From Pseudomonas sp. Q11 (GTDB taxonomy: Bacteria > Pseudomonadota > Gammaproteobacteria > Pseudomonadales > Pseudomonadaceae): a DNA stretch of 40,651 nt. A program made the position numbers and the translations under genes. Numbering within the stretch: the stretch's first letter is position 1; every line of letters starts with the position of its first letter. Location of the stretch: contig NZ_JAKNQY010000002.1 of assembly GCF_024494355.1 (NCBI RefSeq), forward strand, positions 329,304 to 369,954, written 5' to 3'. Of the stretch, positions 33,222-40,651 are shown in pieces. The notes beneath the pieces are model-generated. The model ran no database searches, was not told the DNA's origin, and worked only from the letters and a program-made list of their open reading frames with translations.

Positions 33222-35300
33222 ATGCTCATCGGCAGTTACTCCCCGGCCCTTGTTTCAATTTCTTTATTTGTTGCAGTACTGGCTTCCTACACCGCGCTGG
33301 ACATGACCGGACGCATAGCGACCACCCAGGGGCGCGCGGCGCATTGGTGGATGGCCGGCGGTTCCCTGGCCATGGGCATCGGGGTCTGGTCCATGCATTT
33401 TATCGGGATGCTGGCGTTCACCTTGCCGGTGGAGCTTGGCTACGATGTGTCGATCACCGCCTTGTCGCTGCTGACTGCCATCCTGTCCTGCGGCTTTGCC
33501 CTTTGGTTGGTCAGTCAACCGCAATTGCCGGCGTGGCAACTGGCTTTCGGCGCGTTGATCATGGGCGCCGGCATCAGTGCGATGCATTACACCGGCATGG
33601 CGGCGCTGCGAATGCAGCCGGGTATTGATTATGACCCCTCGTTGTTCGGGGCTTCGCTGGTGATTGCAGTCGGCGCTTCGGCGGCCGCGTTGTGGATCGC
33701 CTTTCGCCTGCGCCAGAACATCCCTCATGTACGCCTGGCCCGCGCCGGCGCCGCCGTCGTAATGGGCCTGGCCATTGTCGGCATGCATTACACCGGCATG
33801 GCCGCAGCGCGGTTCAGCGACGGCAGTTTTTGCGGGGCCCTGGACGGCTTGAGCGGCAAGGGCCTGGACAATCTGGTGCTGATCACCACGCTGGCGGTAC
33901 TGGCCATCGCCTTGCTTACGTCGATTCTCGATGCGCGCCTGGAAGCCCGGACCGCAGAGCTGGCCCAATCGTTGACCCTGGCTAACCGCGAGCTGACGCA
34001 ACTGGCCCTGCACGACCCGCTCACCGAACTGCCCAACCGCGTGCTGCTGGCCGATCGTATCGATCAGGCCATGCATCGGGTACATGAGCAAGGCGGCTGT
34101 TTCGCCTTGATGTTCATCGACCTGGACGGTTTCAAACCGGTCAACGATGCTTTCGGCCATCACATGGGTGATCTGTTGCTGCGCGACGTGGCCCTGCGCC
34201 TGCGGGAAGACTTGCGCAGCCAGGACACCCTGGCGCGGATCGGCGGTGATGAGTTCGTGCTGCTGGTACAACTGGCCGAGCCTGACGATGCGTTACGACT
34301 GGCGGCCCGCCAGGTCGGGCTGATCGGTCGCACATTCCGGGTGGCCGATCATGACCTGCAGATCTCCGCCAGTGTCGGCATCGCGCTTTATCCGGGCAAC
34401 GGCCAAAGTGCCGAGGAGCTGCTGATGAATGCCGACGCAGCGATGTATCACGCCAAGGGCGCCGGCAAGAACGGCTACAGCTTTTTCGATGCCTCGATGA
34501 ACAGCAACGCCCGCAAGCAACTGCAATTGCTGCAAGACCTGCGCATCGCTGTCGAACAGCGCCAGTTCAGCCTCCATTACCAGCCCAAGTTCGATGCCGC
34601 CAACGGCCGTCCGGTCGGTGCCGAAGCCTTGTTGCGCTGGACGCATCCAACCCAGGGCCTGCTGATGCCCGATACCTTCATCGACCTTGCGGAAAAGACC
34701 GGGCTGATCATTCCCATCGGTGAATGGGTGTTGAACGAGGCCTGCCGCCAGATGCGCGAATGGTACGTGCTCGGCTACACCGACTGGCGCATCGCGGTGA
34801 ACCTGTCGGCCTTGCAGTTCTGTCACGTGGGCCTGGTGCAGAGCGTCGCCACGGCGCTGGAGACTCATCATCTGCCGGCCAACAGCCTGACCCTGGAAAT
34901 CACCGAGACCACGGCGATGAGCGATGCCGATGCGAGCATGACGGTGCTGCAGCAGCTCTCGGACATGGGCGTGGATTTGTCCATCGACGACTTTGGCACC
35001 GGTTATTCGAGCCTGATGTACCTCAAGCGTTTGCCGGCCAACGAGCTGAAGATCGATCGTGGTTTCGTGCGTGACCTGGAGCACGACAGTGATGACGCGG
35101 CGATCGTCTCGGCCATCGTCGCCCTCGGCCAGGCGCTGGGGCTGCGGATCGTTGCCGAAGGGGTGGAGACCGACGTGCAGCAGGATTTCCTGACCCAATT
35201 GGGTTGCGATTCGCTGCAGGGTTACCTGTTGGGGCACCCGCTGCCGGCCGAGCGCTTCTTGCACGACATTCGTAAGGCACAACGGCTGGCGCTGGCCTGA
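33222..35300 (+). CDS. mucR: MHYT-GGDEF-EAL c-di-GMP enzyme, MucR-like
   Basis: 692 residues from ATG 33222 (MLIGSYSPALVSISLF); the upstream in-frame region is not coding. The N-terminal membrane part (about 1-240) has seven helices and the MHYT repeats SMHFIGM, AMHYTGM and GMHYTGM, thought to bind copper and sense a gas or redox signal. Then come a GGDEF domain with intact GGDEF at 341-345 (ARIGGDEFVLL) and an EAL domain with intact E468-A469-L470 and DDFGTGYSSLMYL. Both signatures look active. The sequence start and layout match P. aeruginosa MucR, which feeds c-di-GMP to alginate synthesis. Divergent from pncA. Confidence 0.92.
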   Translation: MLIGSYSPALVSISLFVAVLASYTALDMTGRIATTQGRAAHWWMAGGSLAMGIGVWSMHFIGMLAFTLPVELGYDVSITALSLLTAILSCGFALWLVSQPQLPAWQLAFGALIMGAGISAMHYTGMAALRMQPGIDYDPSLFGASLVIAVGASAAALWIAFRLRQNIPHVRLARAGAAVVMGLAIVGMHYTGMAAARFSDGSFCGALDGLSGKGLDNLVLITTLAVLAIALLTSILDARLEARTAELAQSLTLANRELTQLALHDPLTELPNRVLLADRIDQAMHRVHEQGGCFALMFIDLDGFKPVNDAFGHHMGDLLLRDVALRLREDLRSQDTLARIGGDEFVLLVQLAEPDDALRLAARQVGLIGRTFRVADHDLQISASVGIALYPGNGQSAEELLMNADAAMYHAKGAGKNGYSFFDASMNSNARKQLQLLQDLRIAVEQRQFSLHYQPKFDAANGRPVGAEALLRWTHPTQGLLMPDTFIDLAEKTGLIIPIGEWVLNEACRQMREWYVLGYTDWRIAVNLSALQFCHVGLVQSVATALETHHLPANSLTLEITETTAMSDADASMTVLQQLSDMGVDLSIDDFGTGYSSLMYLKRLPANELKIDRGFVRDLEHDSDDAAIVSAIVALGQALGLRIVAEGVETDVQQDFLTQLGCDSLQGYLLGHPLPAERFLHDIRKAQRLALA

Positions 35301-35308
35301 GCGGCCGC

Positions 35309-36409
35309 TCAGGGAACGATGTCGAACGCCGTGCTGCCCAGTTGCTCGCCATTGACCAGCAGATGCACCGCATGCCGGCCCGCGTAATGGCGGCGGGTGG
35401 TCAGCTCGCGAATGTGCTGGGAGCGGCTGAGGCTGACGCACTCCAGGGCGGGCAGGTCGAAAGTCTTGAGCTTGAAGACTTTGGCCGAGGTGCCGCCCGA
35501 GGCTTTCACGTAGTCGATGGCATAGTCGATCACCAGGCGCTGGCTCTGTTCGAGGGTTGATTGCACCTGGAACGACAAGGTGATTGGCTCGCCGAGACGA
35601 ATCACCGCAGGCGTGACCTTAAAGTCCAGCACTTGGATGTGCGCCTTGCCGCCGACCCCGATAACCGCCAGCGCCCGCGAATTGCCTTGTTTGATCAGGC
35701 TGCGCAAAGCATGGCGGGCGATCCATGCGGTATGGCGATCTTGCAGGGGCCAGCCTTCGATCCGGTCCAGCACCCAGTCAGGGTGCTGCTTGGTGATGTC
35801 GTTGAGATGATTGGCCACGGACTTGCGTACATACAGGCTAGTGTCGGCCTTGAGGGCCTCAAGGATCGCGGCGGCGAGGTCGGGATTGGCCTGGATCGGT
35901 TCCAGATGGAACGACCAGGGCAAGCGTGGTCGACTGCCTTCGCTGGCCAGGCGGCGGACGTGTTCGTTGGGGTCGTGCGCCCAGTCGTGCATGACCTTGA
36001 GGGTGCGCCCCAGGTCATCACGCAGGAAATGCCGCACGGCGAACTCCGAGGAGCCGAACCGGGTGAAGTATTTGAGCGCATCCAGGGACAGGTCGAAGCT
36101 GTGCCGGCCGTAGGACGCCACGTAGTGGGGCAGGAACATGCTGACAAACATGCTGTTGAGTCGGGGCGCCAGGTCCCGCAGCACGTCCAGCGACGCCTCG
36201 TACTCCAGGGGCAGTACCGCATGCAGGCACTCACTGACTCGCGCCATGCGTTGCATCACCGACAACTCGCTCAGCCCGTCATTGGCCATGTCCAGGAACG
36301 CCCGGCTATCGAATGCCGGATACACCGCGCTCATTTCACTGGCGATGTGCTCAAGGCGCGGCTTGTTGAAGATTTCCTTCAGGGCCGGGGATGACGTTGT
36401 GGTGCTCAT
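35309..36409 (-). CDS. alkC: DNA alkylation repair glycosylase AlkC
   Basis: 366 residues from ATG 36409 (MSTTTSSPALKEIFNKPRLEHIA). Helical HEAT-like repeats fill about 1-265 (FAVRHFLRDDLGRTLKVMHDWAHDPNEHVRRLASEGSRPRLPW, then LKADTSLYVRKSVANHLNDI) and a C-terminal immunoglobulin-like domain follows (about 270-366, HIQVLDFKVTPAVIRLGEPITLSFQV). This combination is the signature of AlkC rather than AlkD. AlkC removes 3-methyladenine and 3-methylcytosine from DNA without base flipping, and Pseudomonas AlkC is the studied example. It is a second, separate alkylation-repair gene in this window. Convergent with mucR. Confidence 0.93.
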   Translation of the reverse strand: MSTTTSSPALKEIFNKPRLEHIASEMSAVYPAFDSRAFLDMANDGLSELSVMQRMARVSECLHAVLPLEYEASLDVLRDLAPRLNSMFVSMFLPHYVASYGRHSFDLSLDALKYFTRFGSSEFAVRHFLRDDLGRTLKVMHDWAHDPNEHVRRLASEGSRPRLPWSFHLEPIQANPDLAAAILEALKADTSLYVRKSVANHLNDITKQHPDWVLDRIEGWPLQDRHTAWIARHALRSLIKQGNSRALAVIGVGGKAHIQVLDFKVTPAVIRLGEPITLSFQVQSTLEQSQRLVIDYAIDYVKASGGTSAKVFKLKTFDLPALECVSLSRSQHIRELTTRRHYAGRHAVHLLVNGEQLGSTAFDIVP

Positions 36410-36474
36410 GATGGGATCCGTGCGGAAGGTGCTGTAGTCCAAGGCTCGTTACTATGCCATGCCAGGCACAAGCC

Positions 36475-36617
36475 GTGGCGAGGGGGCTTGCTCCCGCTCG
36501 GCCTCGCTCGGCCTGTGGGAGCTGTCGAGCGAAGCGAGGCTGCGATCTTTCCCCTGCCAATTGAGTCGGGAGTGAGAAATCAAGATCAAAAGATCGCAGC
36601 CTTCGGCAGCTCCTACA
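36475..36617. repeat. Composite repeat: half REP plus TGTAGGAGCTG-type element
   Basis: GTGGCGAGGGGGCTTGCTCCCGCT (36475-36498) is only the left half of a REPIN. It is directly followed by a full second-family element, TGTGGGAGCTGTCGAGCGAAGC to GGCAGCTCCTACA (36513-36617), related to the copy at 9675. Confidence 0.82.
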
Positions 36618-36642
36618 AGTGCAGTCCTGGAGTTGCTTGAGG

Positions 36643-37266
36643 TCAGACGACCTCATCCACATCCACATACTGGCGAATATGCCCCAGCCCGCGTTCCACA
36701 TACGCATCTTTCTCGCCCACCGGGGCAAAATAATGCAGCACTTCCCGCGCGGTCTCCAGGCCCTTGAGCCGGGCCAGCACCCAGGCCGACAGGTACTGGG
36801 CGGAGAAACAGCCACCGGCGGTGGCGATGTTGCCATTGGCGTGGAACGCCTGGTTGACTACGTTGACACCCGCCGCCACGACCCAGGGTTTACTGGTGGT
36901 GTCGGTGCAGGCCGGTGCCTGGCCGAGCAGCCCCAGGCGTGCCAGCAGAAAGGTGCCGGAGCATTGGGAACCGAGCAACTGGCGCGTCGGGTCCAGGCGC
37001 AGCCGGCTCATGATGGCCGGGTCGTCGGCCACTTCCCGGGTCTTCATGCCGCTGCCGAACAACACCGCGTCGGCCTTGCAGGCCTGCTCCAGATCGATCT
37101 GGGCGTCGATGGTCAAGCCATTCATGGACGTGACGCGCGGGGAGGGTGAAGCGATGCTCACGCGCCAATCCTTGTCCCCGATCAGGGCAATGCGGCTGAG
37201 CATGCCGTAGGCAATCAGTGAGTCCAGTTCGTTGAAACCGTCGAAGGTCAGAATGGCGATGTGCAT
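36643..37266 (-). CDS. DJ-1/PfpI family (GlxA-type amidotransferase-like) protein
   Basis: 207 residues from ATG 37266 (MHIAILTFDGFNELD). A class I amidotransferase-like fold with E13 near the start, ADAVLFGSGMKTREVADDP, the nucleophile elbow cysteine C102 in LLGSQCSGTFLLARLGLL, and IATAGGCFSAQYLSAWVLARL near the end. It lacks the AraC domain of GlxA-type regulators, so it is a stand-alone enzyme. Relatives include isonitrile hydratase, glyoxalase III-like and protein deglycase activities; none can be chosen here. The long open frame extending up to 37878 runs antisense to the RcnB-like gene and is not used. Confidence 0.85.
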   Translation of the reverse strand: MHIAILTFDGFNELDSLIAYGMLSRIALIGDKDWRVSIASPSPRVTSMNGLTIDAQIDLEQACKADAVLFGSGMKTREVADDPAIMSRLRLDPTRQLLGSQCSGTFLLARLGLLGQAPACTDTTSKPWVVAAGVNVVNQAFHANGNIATAGGCFSAQYLSAWVLARLKGLETAREVLHYFAPVGEKDAYVERGLGHIRQYVDVDEVV

Positions 37267-37428
37267 GGCGAGCCCCGGTTTTTTCAATGGCTTTTTTGCC
37301 AGCCTACGCCGGTTGTCGGCATCGCCGCCCCGTACAGTCGGCGACAGATTCGTCGCTACAGTAAAAAGGAATGATTCGCCGCGGTTGAAGTCGGAGATTT
37401 CAGTATTCTCGATATCACTGGAGTTTTT

Positions 37429-37737
37429 ATGCGCAACCCAACCCTGATCGCCAGCCTGGTCCTGATCGCCGGCCTCGGAGCCTTTGGCCCTGTGGCGCAA
37501 GCGGTCGAGGCCACCGGAGATGCGGTGGAACATTCGCCCAATAATGGTCGCCGGCTGGTGGAGGCCGACCGGACGCCGGCTGAATATCAGCGCTCGGACA
37601 AAGCCATTAAGAACTGGAAGGAGAAGGGGCTCGAAGCGCCCGAGGAAGGCGCGCAATGGGTGCAGATCCATGACAAATACGTGATGGTGGTGATTGCCTC
37701 CGGCCGCATTCTGAAAATCACCCCCGCCACGCGTTAA
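37429..37737 (+). CDS. RcnB-like periplasmic protein
   Basis: 102 residues. Signal peptide MRNPTLIASLVLIAGLGAFGPVAQA (cleavage about residue 25) followed by a short linker and an RcnB-type domain: RTPAEYQRSDKAIKNWKEKGLEAPEEGAQWVQIHDKYVMVVIASGRILKI. The order PAEY, hydrophobic W, P-x-x-G-x-x-W, YVMVVIASG is the family pattern. E. coli RcnB helps nickel and cobalt homeostasis in the periplasm. There is no cysteine or histidine-rich metal motif here, so the role may differ. GGAG lies eight bases before the ATG. Divergent from the DJ-1/PfpI gene. Confidence 0.8.
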   Translation: MRNPTLIASLVLIAGLGAFGPVAQAVEATGDAVEHSPNNGRRLVEADRTPAEYQRSDKAIKNWKEKGLEAPEEGAQWVQIHDKYVMVVIASGRILKITPATR

Positions 37738-37741
37738 TCCA

Positions 37742-38065
37742 TCAGCGCACTTCGCCTTTGTCCCACAGGCGAACCAACTCGCCGGGTGCCTGGTCTTCAG
37801 GCACCTGCAGCACCATTTCGTCGTCCTGGTCGTTGGCGCGATAGCGGACCTCGATCCGGAAAAACCGCTGGTCGCCACGCCCCGGTGCCGCCGAGTCCAG
37901 CGGCAGGCAACCTTCCAGTACCGAGCAGATACGCGTGCGCTGGTCGAGATCGCACTGGGCGAACTCGATTTCCCGAGGGCGAGTCAAGGCGGGAATCGCC
38001 GCCACGCCGCCCTGGCGGGACAGCCGCACCACGGCGTGATCGTCGAGGTCTGGAAGGGGTTTCAT
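37742..38065 (-). CDS. Emfourin-type protealysin inhibitor
   Basis: 107 residues from ATG 38065 (MKPLPDLDDHAVVRLSRQGG). Small, soluble, no signal peptide, like the emfourin proteins that sit next to protealysin-like M4 proteases and inhibit them in the cytoplasm. Recognisable parts: VRLSRQGGVAAIPALTRPREI, the acidic FAQCDLDQRTRICSVLEGCLP and RFFRIEVRYRANDQDDEMVLQVPEDQAP. Its ATG shares one base with the stop of the protease gene (TGATG), so the two are translated together. The assignment rests on this pairing and the general sequence pattern. Confidence 0.85.
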   Translation of the reverse strand: MKPLPDLDDHAVVRLSRQGGVAAIPALTRPREIEFAQCDLDQRTRICSVLEGCLPLDSAAPGRGDQRFFRIEVRYRANDQDDEMVLQVPEDQAPGELVRLWDKGEVR

Positions 38066-39126
38066 CAGTGCTCCTCGGTTAAGTCGACGCCAACCTGGGC
38101 CCAGCCGTTCTGCACCGCCTGCACTTCCCGGACGCCGAAGCGCTGGCGGGCATGCTCGACGGTCAAACGGGCGAAGGCGCTGAAGGACGCGTCGTTGGCC
38201 AGTCTTCTGTCGCACAAGGTTTCATACCAGATCCGGCCGGCCTTTTCCCAGGCAAATCCGCCCAGCGTGGTGGCCGCCAGATAGAAGGCGCGGTTGGGAA
38301 TGCCGGAGTTGATGTGTACGCCGCCGTTGTCCTCACGGGTGATGACGAATTCACGCATGTGCGCCGGTTGCGGGTCCTTGCCCAGCAGCGGGTCATCGTA
38401 GGCGGTGCCGGGGTTGGACATGCTGCGCAGGCCGTCACCGTTGATCTTGTCAGTGAGCAGGTCGGCGCCGATCAGCCAGTCGGCCTGGTCGGCGGTCTGT
38501 TCGAGGACGAACTGCTTGACCAGTACGCCGAATACATCGGACATGGACTCGTTCAACGCGCCAGACTGGTTGGCGTAGATCAATCCGGCTTCGCTTTCGG
38601 TCACGCCATGGGCCAGCTCGTGGGCCACCACATCGAGGGAGCGGGTGAAGCGCTGGAAAATTTCGCCATCGCCGTCGCCGAACACCATCTGCGCGCCGTT
38701 CCAGAAGGCGTTTTCGTAGTCCTGGCCGTAATGCACGCTGCCCACCAGGGCGAAGCCTTTGTTGTCGATGGAGTCGCGCCCCAGCACTTTCCAGAAAAAA
38801 TCGTAGGTAGCGCCGAGGGCATCGTAGGCCTCATCCACGGCCGGGTCGCCAGTGGCCGCCTGGCCTTCGAGGCGTACCGGCTGGCCGGGCAGCTCCATGG
38901 TATTTTGTGCGTCATGCACGCTGCGCTGGGGTTGACCGGGCTTGCCGGGCCTGGGCAGCGCAGCGGCGGCGGGCGGGGTATGCGGCGGGCCGGGGTTATG
39001 CCGTAGGTTGCGTACGTGGGTCAGGGTGCCGAGGGCGCTGGAGCGTTGATGTTCGGAGCCGTGGGCGATGATTCGGTTGAGGATATAGGGGGGAATGAAA
39101 CCATGGAGCGGGCGAGAGTCGATCAT
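38065..39126 (-). CDS. Protealysin-like M4 metalloprotease
   Basis: 353 residues from ATG 39126 (MIDSRPLHGFIPPYILNRI). A thermolysin-family zinc protease with the short protealysin-type propeptide (about 1-50, containing the conserved FIPPYIL) and no signal peptide, so it is intracellular or released by a non-classical route. Zinc ligands H169 and H173 with catalytic E170 in DVVAHELAHGVTESEAG, third ligand E193 in LNESMSD, and catalytic H271 in NGGVHINSGIPNRAFY. The linker at 44-66 is proline-rich. Serratia protealysin cleaves actin and is linked to host invasion. The inhibitor gene overlaps its stop codon. Confidence 0.94.
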   Translation of the reverse strand: MIDSRPLHGFIPPYILNRIIAHGSEHQRSSALGTLTHVRNLRHNPGPPHTPPAAAALPRPGKPGQPQRSVHDAQNTMELPGQPVRLEGQAATGDPAVDEAYDALGATYDFFWKVLGRDSIDNKGFALVGSVHYGQDYENAFWNGAQMVFGDGDGEIFQRFTRSLDVVAHELAHGVTESEAGLIYANQSGALNESMSDVFGVLVKQFVLEQTADQADWLIGADLLTDKINGDGLRSMSNPGTAYDDPLLGKDPQPAHMREFVITREDNGGVHINSGIPNRAFYLAATTLGGFAWEKAGRIWYETLCDRRLANDASFSAFARLTVEHARQRFGVREVQAVQNGWAQVGVDLTEEH

Positions 39127-39272
39127 CAGAACATCCTTATCTGAAATGCAGGGTCGATACCCATGTGAACCGAAGCGACCGCTGCGGTTCCCTTGTGCAG
39201 GCAATACACAAAAGTTTGCCAGCCACGCGGATTTCTGCGAAAACCCGCGCCTGAACCACACGGGAGTGCCCC

Positions 39273-39614
39273 ATGAACGAAGAGCTGCAAATCATCGACC
39301 TGGAACAGGGCGACGGCAAAAGCGTAGTCAAAGGCGCGCTGATCACCACCCAATACCGTGGCACGCTGGAAGACGGCACTGAATTCGATTCGTCCTTCAG
39401 TCGAGGCAAACCTTTCCAGTGCGTGATTGGTACTAGTCGAGTTATCAAGGGCTGGGACGTCGGCCTGATGGGCATGAAGGTCGGCGGCAAGCGCAAGCTG
39501 TGGGTGCCAGCGAATCTGGCCTACGGCGAACGGTCCATGGGGGCCCACATCAAGCCGGGCGCCAATCTGATTTTCGAAATCGAGCTGCTGGAAGTGCTGA
39601 CCCGCGACGATTGA
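39273..39614 (+). CDS. FKBP-type peptidyl-prolyl cis-trans isomerase
   Basis: 113 residues, GGGAG before the ATG, no signal peptide (cytoplasmic). A single FKBP domain: VVKGALITTQYRGTLEDGTEFDSSFSRGKPFQCVIGTSRVIKGWDVGLMGMKVGGKRKLWVPANLAYGERSMG, then IKPGANLIFEIELLEV. The active-site residues Y, F, D (EFDSSF), V-I-x-G-W and Y (AYGER) are present. It speeds proline isomerisation during folding. Divergent from the M4 protease gene. Confidence 0.95.
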   Translation: MNEELQIIDLEQGDGKSVVKGALITTQYRGTLEDGTEFDSSFSRGKPFQCVIGTSRVIKGWDVGLMGMKVGGKRKLWVPANLAYGERSMGAHIKPGANLIFEIELLEVLTRDD

Positions 39615-39669
39615 ACGTGTTGCTATTCTCTCCAGTGGTGCCATGGCGCGATTCGTCAGGGAGCGAAAT

Positions 39670-40425
39670 ATGAATGCAGAGCAACATGATCTAGGGGTGT
39701 CCCAGGTCGCCGCGGCCATTGCCGAACCGGCCCGCACCCGAATGCTGTGCGCGTTGATGGACGGCCATGCCCGAACCAGCACGGAGTTGGCGAGCATCGC
39801 CGATGTCAGCGCCTCTACCGCCAGCACCCATTTGGCGAAGCTCAAGGCGCTGGCGTTGGTGCGCGTGTACGTCCAGGGCCGACATCGCTACTACAGCCTG
39901 GCGGATAAACGCGTTGCCCAGGCCCTTGAAGCGTTGATGGTGATCGGCCAGAACGCCGCCCCGAGCTTCTCCCCGCGCACGCCGGATCGCCTGCAATTCG
40001 CCCGCACCTGCTACGACCACATGGCCGGCACGCTGGCGGTGCGCTTGCATGATCGGATGCTTGAAGCCGGCTGGTTGGTGGATGTGGAAGGCAAAGGGTA
40101 TCGCCTGAGCGAGTCCGGCGAGGCGCTGTTCCAAGGGCTGGGTATTGATGTCCAGGCGCTTGCCGTTCAGCGACGCCGATTTGCCTGTCCCTGCCTGGAC
40201 TGGAGCATGCGCCGTCCACACTTGGGGGGCGCCTTGGGCGCGGCACTGCTGCAAACGGCGATCAAGCGCAAATGGGTGGTCCAGGACCTGGACAGTCGGG
40301 CGCTGGGCTTGACGGCCAGTGGCCGCAAGGAAATGGCGGCGCGATTGGGTGTCGATGTCGCGATGGATGTCGGACCTGCTGACGCCATCGCGAGCAGGCT
40401 CGCTCCCACAATGGAACTGCGTTGA
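39670..40425 (+). CDS. ArsR-type transcriptional regulator with REP-written C-terminus
   Basis: 251 residues from ATG 39670 (MNAEQHDLGVSQVAAAIAE), with AGGGAG upstream. Winged helix-turn-helix at about 10-85 (EPARTRMLCALMDGHARTSTELASIADVSASTASTHLAKLKALALVRVYVQGRHRYYSLAD), then a long C-terminal domain with RRRFACPCLDWSMRRPHLGGALGAALL, typical of this longer ArsR subgroup. The paired cysteines in ACPCLDW may sense metal or redox state, which is inferred. The last 14 or so residues (DAIASRLAPTMELR) are read from a REP element, so the original stop has been replaced or displaced. Confidence 0.85.
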   Translation: MNAEQHDLGVSQVAAAIAEPARTRMLCALMDGHARTSTELASIADVSASTASTHLAKLKALALVRVYVQGRHRYYSLADKRVAQALEALMVIGQNAAPSFSPRTPDRLQFARTCYDHMAGTLAVRLHDRMLEAGWLVDVEGKGYRLSESGEALFQGLGIDVQALAVQRRRFACPCLDWSMRRPHLGGALGAALLQTAIKRKWVVQDLDSRALGLTASGRKEMAARLGVDVAMDVGPADAIASRLAPTMELR

Positions 40426-40651
40426 ACACAAAGCTTATGAACACCCCAACCTCCTGTGGGATCGAGCCTGCTCGCGATGGCGGTGGGTCAGTCAGCATTG
40501 ATGTTGGATGTGACGGCCTCTTCGCGAGCAAGCCCGCTCCCACAGTGGAACTGCGCTGAACACAAAGCTTATGAACACCCCAACCTCCTGTGGGATCGAG
40601 CCTGCTCGCGATGGCGGTGGGTCAGTCAGCATTGATGTTGGATGTGACGGC
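40386..40651. repeat. Tandem REPIN array with 134-base period
   Basis: Reverse REP (ATCGCGAGCAGGCTCGCTCCCACA) ending the upstream gene, then TGGAACTGCG...AACACAAAGC, forward REP TGTGGGATCGAGCCTGCTCGCGATGG, and the spacer GTCAGTCAGCATTGATGTTGG. The whole unit repeats after 134 bases (the TGGAACTGCG blocks at 40412 and 40546) with few differences and runs off the window end. No gene lies within. Confidence 0.9.

Noticed and set aside
33264..34271. 335-codon minus-strand frame opposite mucR
   Set aside because: Antisense shadow; the real protein on the plus strand shows complete MHYT, GGDEF and EAL motifs.
37267..37878. Upstream extension of the DJ-1/PfpI frame to 411 codons
   Set aside because: It runs antisense through the RcnB-like gene; the family N-terminus MHIAILTFDG lies at 37266.

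Overview
The window is chromosomal DNA of a fluorescent Pseudomonas, probably from the P. fluorescens group. The evidence is the high-GC coding style, the many GTGGGAGCGAGC-type REP/REPIN hairpins between genes, and close recall-level matches to Pseudomonas proteins (Hpd, AruH, MvaU, AhpC/AhpF, MucR, AlkC). No rRNA, tRNA, prophage, insertion sequence or CRISPR array was seen. The identifications come from reading motifs and remembered family features; no database search was run.

Left part (1-8 kb): a tandem REPIN array, a nitronate monooxygenase, a GyrI-like binding protein, then a minus-strand DNA-alkylation repair cluster (2OG-Fe(II) oxygenase, alkB, ada). The Ada N-terminal domain has lost three of its four zinc cysteines. 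A set of small genes follows (DUF1883 protein, two small lipoproteins, short unknown proteins), then galU.

Middle (8-24.4 kb): mostly housekeeping and stress metabolism. It holds glutathione reductase, ahpC and ahpF (peroxide detoxification), glyoxalase I, a DUF4946 secreted protein, an MvaT/MvaU-type H-NS analogue read from a TTG start, a CSS-motif EAL phosphodiesterase, a LysR regulator divergent from an EamA transporter, hpd (tyrosine catabolism) preceded by a 34-codon small ORF, a RarD-like transporter, an aldo/keto reductase, glycerate kinase and aruH. Nearly every intergenic gap holds a REPIN or a strong terminator.

Accessory part (24.4-30.2 kb): an AT-richer insert with a 941-residue protein of unknown function, made of immunoglobulin-like repeats and preceded by three DNA palindromes, then a classical (type Va) autotransporter. 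The autotransporter gene carries a run of ten G early in its coding region. A change of one G in either direction meets a stop within about 35 bases, so its expression could be phase variable. This is the most interesting stretch of the window.

Right part (30.3-40.7 kb): an RstA/RstB-like two-component system, nicotinamidase (overlapping the rstB 3' end in antisense), a MucR-like MHYT-GGDEF-EAL protein, the 3-methyladenine glycosylase AlkC, a DJ-1/PfpI protein, an RcnB-like periplasmic protein, an intracellular protealysin-like M4 protease overlapping the gene for its emfourin-type inhibitor, an FKBP isomerase and an ArsR-type regulator whose C-terminus is written by a REP element. A second tandem REPIN array closes the window.
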